NCBI GenBank assembly: GCA_012519195.1 | Contig: JAAYQP010000091.1 | Span: forward strand, 1-36,396 | Source: Clostridiales bacterium | Lineage (GTDB): Bacteria; Bacillota; Clostridia; Lachnospirales; Lachnospiraceae | Direction of reading: 5' to 3' | DNA length: 36,396 nt | Shown here: positions 9,604 to 19,060 of the stretch, one piece after another | How the letters are laid out: the number at the start of each line of letters is the position of its first letter | Position numbering within the stretch: position 1 is the first letter of the stretch | Position numbers and translations under genes: made by a program | The notes under the pieces: model-generated | Told to the model about the DNA's origin: nothing | Seen by the model: the letters and a program-made list of their open reading frames with translations, nothing else | Database searches by the model: none

Positions 9604-9786
9604 GGCTGTTACAAATTATATAAGGGTATACTATATACCGTAATGCACCGTTAGAAGAACACCTGCTGTGATTTGCTTTGTCATAAGCGGACCTTTTATG
9701 TCCGATATGTGACAAACAAATCATGGCAGGTGTTCTTATATCGGTGTGTGAGGTATATGTATACCCATTTTAATTATGTAACAGCC
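9604..9786. repeat. Palindromic intergenic repeat, copy B (MITE-like, 183 bp)
   Basis: Outer arms GGCTGTTACA (9604-9613) and TGTAACAGCC (9777-9786). Middle arms CACCGTTAGAAGAACACCTGC and GGCAGGTGTTCTTATATCGGTG. Centre near 9696. Homologous to copy A in inverted orientation. Confidence 0.88.
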
Positions 9787-9794
9787 CCTATTTA

Positions 9795-10670
9795 TTAGGC
9801 TCTTGGATGAGTTTTTTCATACACTACTCTGCTATTTGTATAAGAATGGGTCAGATATTGCTGGGTTGTCATAATATCATTATGTCCCATAAATTCTCTA
9901 ACACTTTCTAAATCTGCTCCATTATTAAGTAAATGCATGGCGAAGGTTTGACGAATCTTGTTTGGATTGATTCCATCGATTTCTGCCGATAAAGCATATT
10001 CCTTTAATATTTTCCAGAGGCCCTGTCGGCTTAATTTCTCACCGGAAGTGTTTAGGAATAGATAATCGATATTCCTTTTATTAAAGGTTTCCTGACGGAT
10101 GTTCAAATACTGTTCTAAGGCGTTCCTTGCTTTCTTCCCGATCGGTATATTCCTTTCATTTTTTCCTCCACAGGTTATATATTTCATCTTTAAGTTAAGA
10201 TCCTGAACTTTAAGGGAAACCAGCTCGGATACCTTTATTCCGGTAGCATACAGTAGTTCCAATATAGCCTTATCACGGATGCCTTTCGGAGTATTCAGAT
10301 CCGGTTGCTGTAATAGTTTATTCATTTCCTTGGTTCCAAGAAATTCTGGCGGTTTTCTTGTTACCTTTGGGGGACTAAGTCTTTCCGAGGGGTCATTTGC
10401 TATCTTCCCGCGCTTTAATAGGAAAAGAAAGAAAGCTTTTATTGTAGAGATATTTCTAGATACAGATGCAGGGGAATAGCCCTCTTTTTCCAGATGCAAT
10501 ACATAGGAGTTAAGGTTCGTTTCGCTAATTGTCGTAACTGAGATGTTTTCCTGTTTAGCTAAGAACATACACAACTTGTTAAGATCAGCCTGATATGCCT
10601 GAATTGTATTAGGTGAGGAACCCTTTACTTCCCTTAGATATGTTATAAAATCTAATATGTTCTGCTCCAT
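9795..10670 (-). CDS. XerD-like tyrosine recombinase family protein with substituted active-site positions
   Basis: Full-length XerC/XerD-like architecture (SAM-like N-terminal domain; ELLYATGIKVSELVSLKVQDL; INPNKIRQTFAMHLLNNGADLESVREFMGHNDIMTTQQYLTH); adjacent to spoIIM. Confidence 0.88.
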   Translation of the reverse strand: MEQNILDFITYLREVKGSSPNTIQAYQADLNKLCMFLAKQENISVTTISETNLNSYVLHLEKEGYSPASVSRNISTIKAFFLFLLKRGKIANDPSERLSPPKVTRKPPEFLGTKEMNKLLQQPDLNTPKGIRDKAILELLYATGIKVSELVSLKVQDLNLKMKYITCGGKNERNIPIGKKARNALEQYLNIRQETFNKRNIDYLFLNTSGEKLSRQGLWKILKEYALSAEIDGINPNKIRQTFAMHLLNNGADLESVREFMGHNDIMTTQQYLTHSYTNSRVVYEKTHPRA

Positions 10671-10745
10671 TTCTTACCTCCTCTTTTGAATATAGATAGA
10701 TCAGGTACTTGCGAAACATATGATTGTCTTTATCTTATCGTTTAC

Positions 10746-11360
10746 TTATGACGAAAAGAGACGGATCACCTTTTTTAGGATATAGGATCCCGCATATGCT
10801 TCTAGGAAACTGCCAATTAGTAAAGTGATTGCAAGTATAATTAATAGGAAAAAATATGGTTTTATTATATTAAAAAATCCATTAAAATGGCTCCGATTAT
10901 CATGATAGATTTTTTTACATAACTCGTAACCTTTGAAAAGGCTTATGATTACTATGGGTAAGTAAATCAGTCCATGGGGAAATTTGTAAGCGAGAACCAG
11001 TAATAAACCTTTCATTCCATAACGCATGGTTACTGCGGAGATAAAAAAACCGGTATAAAATCCAAATGCACAAATTTTTAATGCCATGTAGGGAATTCCA
11101 AGGATGGTAATACTAAGAAGCCAGAACATACAGAATTCTTTTATATTATTTGATAAAATATACCAAAAAAGCCCTGAATAGTCGATATCACTTTCAGAGA
11201 TATTGGCAAAAACTGAATTTTGATACTCTTGTAACTGTGTTAGATAGGAATCGCTAAAAATATTGGCAGATATTACACCAAAAAACAATCCACAGATTAG
11301 TAGGATGATTGCAATCTGCACAACATTAAGACGATGTAATTGTAATTTAACCTGTCTCAT
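10746..11360 (-). CDS. spoIIM: Stage II sporulation protein M
   Basis: Multi-TM protein with SpoIIM-like pattern (FFGVISANIF, FWLLSITILGIPYMALKICAFGFYTGFFIS, FPHGLIYLPIVI); next to the xerD-like gene. Confidence 0.88.
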   Translation of the reverse strand: MRQVKLQLHRLNVVQIAIILLICGLFFGVISANIFSDSYLTQLQEYQNSVFANISESDIDYSGLFWYILSNNIKEFCMFWLLSITILGIPYMALKICAFGFYTGFFISAVTMRYGMKGLLLVLAYKFPHGLIYLPIVIISLFKGYELCKKIYHDNRSHFNGFFNIIKPYFFLLIILAITLLIGSFLEAYAGSYILKKVIRLFSS

Positions 11361-11447
11361 ACCAATGCTACTCCGTCTTCTTTTCTATATAAAATAGATA
11401 TGACAAGAAAAGAAAAATAGAACAAGCATCTTTTTTACAATCCCTTT

Positions 11448-11981
11448 TTATAGTCCCATTTTTGATTTATAGGCAAGGATAGCTGCGATTGTTTTTGCAT
11501 CAACAATCTTACCTTCGAATATCATCTTGGTAAGTTCTTCAACCGTATAGCGTTCAACCGAAACATATTCATCCTCATCCAAATTCTGTTTGGAAGGGGT
11601 TAGATCCTTAGTATAATAGATTCCTATCCGCTCATTACTGAAGGCTACCGTTGTATAGATGTCAATTAGGTGATGTGCTTCCCCGGCCTTATATCCGGTC
11701 TCCTCTTCGCATTCGCGAATTGCACAACTTTTGTAATCTTCACCTGCATTCAGTCCTCCGGCAGGAATTTCCATAGTATCCTGATCGATCGCGATACGAC
11801 TTTGCCGTACCATAAGGATTTTTCCATCCGAATCTACTGGTACCATGGCAGCAGCACCCTTATGATCAATAAAATCAAAGATAGCCTGCCTTTCTCCGTT
11901 GATTTCAATTGTGTCTTTATAATAATCTATAACGCTTCCTTTACTAACTAATTCTCTTTTTATTCTTTTGTAATGGTCCAT
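11448..11981 (-). CDS. NUDIX hydrolase (ADP-ribose pyrophosphatase-like)
   Basis: Nudix box GGLNAGEDYKSCAIRECEEETGYKAG, preceded by ETMEIPAG. Confidence 0.92.
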   Translation of the reverse strand: MDHYKRIKRELVSKGSVIDYYKDTIEINGERQAIFDFIDHKGAAAMVPVDSDGKILMVRQSRIAIDQDTMEIPAGGLNAGEDYKSCAIRECEEETGYKAGEAHHLIDIYTTVAFSNERIGIYYTKDLTPSKQNLDEDEYVSVERYTVEELTKMIFEGKIVDAKTIAAILAYKSKMGL

Positions 11982-12055
11982 TTTCTACACCTCTTGCTAA
12001 AGATAATCTATATTATAAAATAAATTGGAATAAAATTAAAATGTAAATATTCCCT

Positions 12056-12859
12056 CTAGTTCTTACTAAGTTCTTTCGAGCGATTATAGCAAGCATCCGT
12101 TGCTTTCATTATAGCATTACGAAAGCCATACTCCTCCAAAGCCTTTACCGCTGCAATCGTCGTACCTCCTGGAGAACAAACCCGATCCTTAAGCCTTCCT
12201 GGATGCTCTCCTGTTTCCATTACCATGGAAGCTGCACCAAGAAGGGTCTGAGCAGCCAAGCTATATGCCTTATCTCTTGGGATACCATAGCTAACAACGC
12301 TATCTGCCAATGCTTCTATAAATAGATAAGCATAGGCTGGAGAACTACCGCTTGCACAGGCTACTGCATTCATAAGATTTTCATCAAACACCTCATACTT
12401 TCCAAAGGAAGAGAAAAAACGATCAATAATATTCCTCTCGTCCTCTGAAAAATCATCCTCTGAAAAACTAATTCCGGTCATCCCCTTTGACACTAAAGCA
12501 GGGGTATTCGGCATAGCACGAACAACCTTAATTGTTTTTGATAAGCTTTTCTTTATGGATTCAATCGTAATGCCGACAGCCAGTGAAATAATAATTTGAT
12601 TTTCATGAACAGCATCTTTTATCTCATCCAAAATATGAGGATAGATCTGCGGTTTGACCGCCAAGATCAAATATTCACATTGTTTGGTGACCGCTCTATT
12701 ATCTTCTAAATAAGGAATTCCAGTTTCCTGAAAAATAGCCTCTCTACGAGCTTTTGTAGCGCTTGTATAAATAACCTCATCCTTTCCAAAGGTATTAATT
12801 GCCGCTTTCAATAGTGGATAACCCATGTTACCAACGCCAAGAAACCCAAATAGTGCCAT
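12056..12859 (-). CDS. proC: Pyrroline-5-carboxylate reductase
   Basis: FGFLGVGNMG, LAVKPQ, VRAMPNTPALVSKGMTGIS, ACASGSSPAYAYLFIEALADS, KDRVCSPGGTTIAAVKALEEYGFR. Confidence 0.95.
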   Translation of the reverse strand: MALFGFLGVGNMGYPLLKAAINTFGKDEVIYTSATKARREAIFQETGIPYLEDNRAVTKQCEYLILAVKPQIYPHILDEIKDAVHENQIIISLAVGITIESIKKSLSKTIKVVRAMPNTPALVSKGMTGISFSEDDFSEDERNIIDRFFSSFGKYEVFDENLMNAVACASGSSPAYAYLFIEALADSVVSYGIPRDKAYSLAAQTLLGAASMVMETGEHPGRLKDRVCSPGGTTIAAVKALEEYGFRNAIMKATDACYNRSKELSKN

Positions 12860-13026
12860 AATGCTCCTTCTTTCTTATATATTCATTAGGTAATTACTAA
12901 CTTTACTACTTTATCAATTTTGTATACAGCCTATATCCTATACTTTAACCTATTCTAACATAGATGAATTAATTGGTAAACTATTTGATTTTATGATTCG
13001 AATCATATTTTTTAATGTAATAGATA

Positions 13027-13069
13027 AGGCTGTAGAGACGTCTTTTATATAATTGCCTCACTACAGCCT
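13027..13069 (-). terminator. Hairpin, possible terminator downstream of the aminotransferase gene
   Basis: AGGCTGTAG...CTACAGCCT inverted repeat just after the stop at 13086; the U-tract is poor. Confidence 0.4.
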
Positions 13070-13085
13070 ATATAATAATGTTTCC

Positions 13086-14285
13086 TTATACTAATTGATT
13101 AACAAACTCTTCGATTCGATCAAGACCTATTTTAATCTGATCAAGGGAAATAGCATAGGATAGACGGATATGATCATCAAAGCCAAAGTCTACACAGGGA
13201 ATAACTGCTACATTGAAATCCTCAATAAGTATTTTGGCAAGATTTGATACATCTCCAATCTTTGTTCCTTTATATTCTTTATTTAATGTTTCACTAATAT
13301 CAACAAATAAGTAAAAGGCTCCCTGTGGCTTTAAAGCTGAGATTAGCTTCATACTAGCCACTCGTTCATACATATAGTCTCTTCTCTTGTTAAACTCCTG
13401 ATTCATCGCATAAACAGAATCCTGTGGTCCAAGGAGAGCCTCATAGGCAGCCTTTTGGGCGATCGAGTTTGGATTCGATGTCTGATGGCTTTGAACACTT
13501 CCCATAATTTTTGCAACTTCCTTTGAAGAACCGGTATAACCAATTCTCCAACCCGTCATAGCATAGCTTTTTGCAACGCCACTGACCGTTATGGTTCGTT
13601 TATAAATTTCATCATTTAAGGAAGCAATGCTGACGTGCTCTTCATCCCCATAGATTAAGTTTTCATAAATTTCATCGGAAATCACATAGATATCGCGTTT
13701 AATAACGACTTCTGCGATAGCCTCTAATTCTTCCCTCGTATAAATCATTCCAGAAGGATTATTCGGAGAATTAATAATTAATGCCTTTGTTTTTGGAGTA
13801 CAAGCTGCATCGATCTGCTCTGCTGTTACTTTATAATTCTGTTCTTTTTCTGCACGAATGTAAACCGGAACACCGTCGGCAAGTTTTACAATTTCCGGAT
13901 AGCTTAACCAATAGGGTGTGGGAATGATTACCTCATCCCCTGGATTGCAGATTGCTTGGAAAATATTCGTCAATGCATGTTTTCCACCATTACTAATAAC
14001 AATCTGGCTAGGTTCATAGGAAATTCCATTAAACTTTAAAAACTTATTGCAAATGGCTTGTTTTAGCTCCAGTGTACCAGAAGCCGGGGTATATTTGGTA
14101 AAGCCATTCTCGATTGCTTTTATTGCAGCATTGCAGATATTATCTGGAGTGTTAAAATCAGGTTCTCCTGCACCAAATCCTACGACATCGATCCCTTTTT
14201 CCTTTAATTCCTTTGCCTTTGCTGTAATCGCCAATGTTGATGATGGCCGAACCGCCTGTGCCTTTTTCGATAGTGTTAATGCCAT
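13086..14285 (-). CDS. Pyridoxal phosphate-dependent aminotransferase (aspartate aminotransferase-like, class I/II)
   Basis: GAGEPDFNTPDNI, SNGGKHALTN, INSPNNPSGMIYT, SDEIYENLIYG, SGVAKSYAMTGWRIGY. Confidence 0.93.
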   Translation of the reverse strand: MALTLSKKAQAVRPSSTLAITAKAKELKEKGIDVVGFGAGEPDFNTPDNICNAAIKAIENGFTKYTPASGTLELKQAICNKFLKFNGISYEPSQIVISNGGKHALTNIFQAICNPGDEVIIPTPYWLSYPEIVKLADGVPVYIRAEKEQNYKVTAEQIDAACTPKTKALIINSPNNPSGMIYTREELEAIAEVVIKRDIYVISDEIYENLIYGDEEHVSIASLNDEIYKRTITVSGVAKSYAMTGWRIGYTGSSKEVAKIMGSVQSHQTSNPNSIAQKAAYEALLGPQDSVYAMNQEFNKRRDYMYERVASMKLISALKPQGAFYLFVDISETLNKEYKGTKIGDVSNLAKILIEDFNVAVIPCVDFGFDDHIRLSYAISLDQIKIGLDRIEEFVNQLV

Positions 14286-14644
14286 ATTGCACCGTCCTTT
14301 TCTAGTTTTAACTTATTATTTTCATTTGTAATCGATACGAGTAAATTCATTATATTTTTTCGAAAATATTTACTGTATATTTAAAGATTACTATATCGCT
14401 TTCTTTAATATTTATTACCTAATTTGAATATCTTTAACATTGTAATATATTATTTTTAAATATGCAATAAAAATAGTATAATTTCTTAAAAAAGTATCTC
14501 GCTGGGTGGTCATTTGTCTGTGTAACGCGGACTTTTTGTGCAATTTGTCCAATTATATAGTGCATAATTAATACAATGATATAATTTTGTATTGATATTC
14601 CTTCATTTCATTGGAAATGATAGTTGTTTTATTCATTTAGATGC

Positions 14645-14686
14645 AAAAAAACCTTGCAAATACATTTCTATATTTACAAGGTTTTT
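14645..14686 (-). terminator. Rho-independent terminator downstream of rny
   Basis: Minus strand AAAAACCTTGTAAATATAGAAATGTATTTGCAAGGTTTTTTTGC. Confidence 0.8.
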
Positions 14687-14698
14687 ATTTTCTAATTC

Positions 14699-16255
14699 TT
14701 ATTTTGCATAATCAGTAACTCTTGATTCTCTGATTACATTAACTTTAATCTGTCCTGGATATTCTAATTCACTCTCGATCTTCTTGGATAAGTCACGTGC
14801 TAATAATATCATATCTGCATCAGTAATTTGGTCCGGTATAACCATTACACGAACCTCCCTACCTGCCTGGATAGCATAGGACTTATCTACCCCCTTAAAA
14901 CTATTGGTAATATCTTCTAGTTGCTTCAGTCTGTTGGTATATGTCTCCAATGTTTCACGCCTTGCACCTGGTCTTGCTGCAGAAATTGTATCCGCTGCTT
15001 GGACAATACATGCAATTAATGTTTGGAATTCAACATCACCATGATGTGCCTCTACTGCATTAATTACTACTGCAGGTTCTTTGTATTTTCTACAAAGATC
15101 TACACCGATCTGTACATGAGTACCTTCCATTTCATGGTCAATCGATTTGCCGATATCATGCAATAATCCAGCACGTTTTGCAAGTCTTACATCAACTCCA
15201 ATTTCCCCGGCTAACAATCCGGATAAAATAGCTACCTCAATGGAATGCTTGAGCGCATTCTGACCATAACTTGTCCTAAATTTCATCTTGCCGATAAGCT
15301 TAACAAGTTCTGGATGAATTCCATGAACCCCTACTTCAAGCGTAGCAGCTTCTCCTGCTTCCTTAATCTGAATCTCAACTTCTTTTTGAGCCTTTTCTAC
15401 CATCTCTTCGATTCTAGCTGGATGAATTCTGCCATCAACAATCAGTTTTTCCAATGCAATTCTTGCAATTTCTCTTCTAATTGGATCAAAGGCTGATAGA
15501 ATAACAGCTTCTGGAGTATCATCAATAATTAAGTCCACACCAGTTAGAGTTTCTAAGGTTCTGATGTTGCGTCCTTCTCTACCAATGATTCTACCTTTCA
15601 TTTCGTCGTTAGGAAGCTGGACAACAGAGATCGTTGCCTCAGCAACATGATCTGCAGCACATCTTTGGATTGCTGTAACTACATAATCCTTTGCTTTCTT
15701 ATCCGCTTCTTCTTTTGCTTTGGATTCCATTTCCTTAATCATAATAGCGGTTTCATGTTTTACTTCTTCTTCAACAGTCCTTAAAAGATATTCCTTAGCT
15801 TGTTCGGAGGTTAATCCAGAAATCTTTTCTAATTCCTGTAGCTGCTTTTCTTGGAATTTTTCAATCTCTTGTTTACTCTTTTCCAATTCAGCTTCTCTTA
15901 CAGATAATCGAGATTCCCTTTTTTCCAGTGCTTCGGTTTTTTTGTCCAAAGTTTCTTCTTTGGTCAAAACCCGCTTCTCATAGCGTTGTAATTCTGCTCT
16001 TCGTTCCTTAGTTTCCCGTTCGAATTCATTTTTCGCTTTTAAAGCTTCCTCTTTTGCTTCAAGTAAAGCTTCGCGTTTCTTAGTTTCTGCAGTTTTTAAT
16101 GCTTCATCTATGATCTCTCTAGCTTTCTCTTCCGCACTACCAATTTTCGCCTCATATACCTTAATGCGATAGGCAGTTGCTATTTTCCAGGTAAGGAAAG
16201 CTACGATAACTAAGGTAACTATAATAGCAATCGCTATATATAAAGCATCTTGCAC
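14699..16255 (-). CDS. rny: Ribonuclease Y
   Basis: N-terminal TM, long coiled coil, KH motif [17 protein letters not shown] domain ([12 protein letters not shown]), conserved [21 protein letters not shown]. Confidence 0.97.
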   Translation of the reverse strand: MQDALYIAIAIIVTLVIVAFLTWKIATAYRIKVYEAKIGSAEEKAREIIDEALKTAETKKREALLEAKEEALKAKNEFERETKERRAELQRYEKRVLTKEETLDKKTEALEKRESRLSVREAELEKSKQEIEKFQEKQLQELEKISGLTSEQAKEYLLRTVEEEVKHETAIMIKEMESKAKEEADKKAKDYVVTAIQRCAADHVAEATISVVQLPNDEMKGRIIGREGRNIRTLETLTGVDLIIDDTPEAVILSAFDPIRREIARIALEKLIVDGRIHPARIEEMVEKAQKEVEIQIKEAGEAATLEVGVHGIHPELVKLIGKMKFRTSYGQNALKHSIEVAILSGLLAGEIGVDVRLAKRAGLLHDIGKSIDHEMEGTHVQIGVDLCRKYKEPAVVINAVEAHHGDVEFQTLIACIVQAADTISAARPGARRETLETYTNRLKQLEDITNSFKGVDKSYAIQAGREVRVMVIPDQITDADMILLARDLSKKIESELEYPGQIKVNVIRESRVTDYAK

Positions 16256-16510
16256 AGGAGCACCTCCTTATTCAGTTTTCATTGTACAAAATATACAACA
16301 TATAAATTTTATACTGTTTTTGCTAATATGTCAAGTATACCATGAAATAATTTATCTATTATGTCAAAATATAGTATGTTTGCAGAATGTTACCTCCATA
16401 TATTCTAAATCTAATCTACAGTTTGTTTTTTTATTATTAGAACTTAGATCAGAGTTTTCATTATAATTAAAAGTAAATTCTTATAATTATACAAATAATG
16501 ATACAAATAA

Positions 16511-16544
16511 GGGGCTTTTGCAATGATATATTTGCAAAAACCCC
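16511..16544 (-). terminator. Rho-independent terminator downstream of miaB
   Basis: GGGGCTTTTGCAA-loop-TTTGCAAAAACCCC hairpin between the stop at 16553 and the T-rich downstream sequence. Confidence 0.7.
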
Positions 16545-16552
16545 GAATATTC

Positions 16553-17992
16553 CTATGCGGTTACTAGTTCACCCATATAATAGAAGCCCTTACTTTCCTT
16601 TAAATAAACATCAACAATTTTTCCAATTAAGGAAGTATCGCCTGGAAAATGTACAAGAAGGTTATTGCTTAATCTACCAGTAAGTAAATTTGAATCCTGG
16701 GCATTAACCTCTTCTACCAGTACCTTTTGGACCGTATGTTCTTCCTTACCTGCAGATTTTTTTGCACATTCCTGTACCAGCTTGAGCAAGCGATCAAATC
16801 GCTCCTTGGCAAGGGAACTCTCTACTTGATTCTCCATGGCTGCTGCAGGGGTTCCTGTTCTTTTTGAATAAAGGAAGGTGAAGGCATTATCGAAGCAAAC
16901 CTTTTCAACCACATCCAATGTCTCTAAGAAATCATCCTCTGTCTCACCAGGGAAGCCTACAATAAGATCGGTCGTCAGGGAGATCCCAGGAACTGCTTCA
17001 CGGATCCGATCAACAAGATCGAGATAGTCCTCCTTTGTATAACGACGATTCATAATTTTTAAAAGCCTTGTACTACCAGATTGGAGTGGTAGATGAAGAT
17101 GATTGCAGATTTTTTGGCTATCTCTCATCACATCGATTAAATCCTGAGATAAATCTTTTGGATGGGAGGTCATAAAGCGTATTCTTTCAATACCATCTAT
17201 CTTCTCGATCTCTTTTAGTAGCTGAGCGAAGGTGATTGGTTTCTCTAAATTCTTCCCATAGGAATTCACATTTTGTCCTAACAGCATGATCTCAACAACG
17301 CCATCTGCTGCTAGTGCAGTAATTTCCTCAATAATATCCTGTGGGTCTCTACTTCTTTCCCTGCCCCTTACATAGGGTACAATGCAATAGCTACAGAAAT
17401 TATTACAGCCATACATGATATTTACGCTGGCTTTAAATTTAAACTTTCTGTCGCTGGGCAGATCCTCTACGATTAAATTCGTATCCTTCCACAAATCGAT
17501 AACCATTCGATCGGATTCCAGTCTTGTTTTTAAGAGTTCTGCCAATTTAAAGATATTATGTGTTCCAAAGATAATATCTACAAATCGATATTTGGATTTT
17601 ATTTTTTCAACAGCAACCGGTTCCTGCATCATACAACCGCACAAGGCTACTAACATACTGGGATGCTTTTCCTTGAGAGTACCTATATAACCAAGATGGC
17701 CATATACTTTATTATTGGCGTTTTCTCTGACAGTGCAGGTGTTATACAGAACAAAATCGGCATCCTCAGAATCCGTCTCTTCATAACCAATCTGCTTTAA
17801 TATTCCAGATATTTTTTCCGAATCCCTGCTATTCATTTGACATCCGAAGGTAACGATATGAAAGGTTTTCTTGCGGCCGGTTTTCTTCTCTTCCAGTTCA
17901 TATCGTTTTTTTAATTCCTCTATAATTGCTTGCTGTCTTAGTGCTTCTTGTTCATTACTTATCGTATTAGTGTTATTCATTGTATCCTCCAA
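16553..17992 (-). CDS. miaB: tRNA-2-methylthio-N6-dimethylallyladenosine synthase
   Basis: TFGCQMNSRDSEKISG, radical SAM CxxxCxxC (YGCNNFCSYCIVPYVRGRERSR), LGQNVNSYG, LPLQSGS, IVGFPGETEDDF, C-terminal TRAM domain. Confidence 0.96.
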   Translation of the reverse strand: MEDTMNNTNTISNEQEALRQQAIIEELKKRYELEEKKTGRKKTFHIVTFGCQMNSRDSEKISGILKQIGYEETDSEDADFVLYNTCTVRENANNKVYGHLGYIGTLKEKHPSMLVALCGCMMQEPVAVEKIKSKYRFVDIIFGTHNIFKLAELLKTRLESDRMVIDLWKDTNLIVEDLPSDRKFKFKASVNIMYGCNNFCSYCIVPYVRGRERSRDPQDIIEEITALAADGVVEIMLLGQNVNSYGKNLEKPITFAQLLKEIEKIDGIERIRFMTSHPKDLSQDLIDVMRDSQKICNHLHLPLQSGSTRLLKIMNRRYTKEDYLDLVDRIREAVPGISLTTDLIVGFPGETEDDFLETLDVVEKVCFDNAFTFLYSKRTGTPAAAMENQVESSLAKERFDRLLKLVQECAKKSAGKEEHTVQKVLVEEVNAQDSNLLTGRLSNNLLVHFPGDTSLIGKIVDVYLKESKGFYYMGELVTA

Positions 17993-18000
17993 AAGTATTG

Positions 18001-18996
18001 CTATATGATCAAACTGCCGAATTCCAGTATAACCAGCTTCAAATTTTCAAAAACAGGTTTCCGATAGTCCGGATTGAGAGGAAAATCGGCATTCTCATCT
18101 ACGGTTTCAATTGTTAAAGCAGGTCTACTAAAATACTCAGAAAAATAATGAACCGTATTGCCACCACTATCACCGATCTCAATTTCCTCTTCCGGATTCA
18201 TGAGCTTATAATTGGTTATTTCCTTTAATTTATTCGCTATCATTAATTGTCGTTCATTATAGGATAGTGGCATTGTATTACGGTAATAATAAATGGAATC
18301 CCCTCTTGAATGAAAATCTAAAAAACCAAGGGGACGATATGTATGAAAAATTTCAATTAAAGCCTTTGTTTCATTTTCACTTGCAACTTGATCGTTTTTA
18401 TTCCTAGCACGCCAGAGACGGCTTGGAAAATTACGATTGAGATCTACTCCCCTAGCGTTAAACTTCCACTCCTTGGCCGGGACCCCTTGTTCCAAGGAAA
18501 GCTTTTTTAGCCATGAATCACGAATTGTATCAAATCCTTCTAATGATATCATATATCCATCCGGATTTAATAGTGGAATAAATAGGATGGTAAAGGTTTG
18601 CAACAATTCATATGTACAGGAGCGATATAGCATTTGCTCATATTCTTCTTCTAGATGGGAGTTGGAAGAAGAAATTAATTGCTTTTTTAATGCTTCTCGT
18701 TTTCTTTTATGGTTTACATATAGTTTTGCATAAAATTCAATAATTCGCATTAGAACGACCGGATTAATAGTTTCTCTTCCATGGACGCCGCCGCAACAAA
18801 CCATATAATTTTTTCCCAAGCCCAACTTAAGTAAAATTATGTCACGATTGTCGTGGGACTTTCCAATCGTGACACATTTTAGAATACTATCATATTGTGC
18901 TGCTAATGCTTTTGCATCTGAAACTAATTTATCATATGGATAGATTGGATTATCCAAATCAACTATCATTATACAGACTCCTTGTATGAAATTCAA
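18001..18996 (-). CDS. M14-family zinc carboxypeptidase
   Basis: Zinc motif GGVHGRE, NARGVDLNRNFP, LDFHSRG, catalytic Glu context LTIETVDENADFPL. The start is probably MIVDLDNPIYPYD, downstream of the listed Met. Confidence 0.88.
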   Translation of the reverse strand: MNFIQGVCIMIVDLDNPIYPYDKLVSDAKALAAQYDSILKCVTIGKSHDNRDIILLKLGLGKNYMVCCGGVHGRETINPVVLMRIIEFYAKLYVNHKRKREALKKQLISSSNSHLEEEYEQMLYRSCTYELLQTFTILFIPLLNPDGYMISLEGFDTIRDSWLKKLSLEQGVPAKEWKFNARGVDLNRNFPSRLWRARNKNDQVASENETKALIEIFHTYRPLGFLDFHSRGDSIYYYRNTMPLSYNERQLMIANKLKEITNYKLMNPEEEIEIGDSGGNTVHYFSEYFSRPALTIETVDENADFPLNPDYRKPVFENLKLVILEFGSLII

Positions 18997-19060
18997 TCAT
19001 AATATTCTATGACATAGATAAGAAAATTATGAAGGAAGCTGTACTAAGTAAGTTGATATC

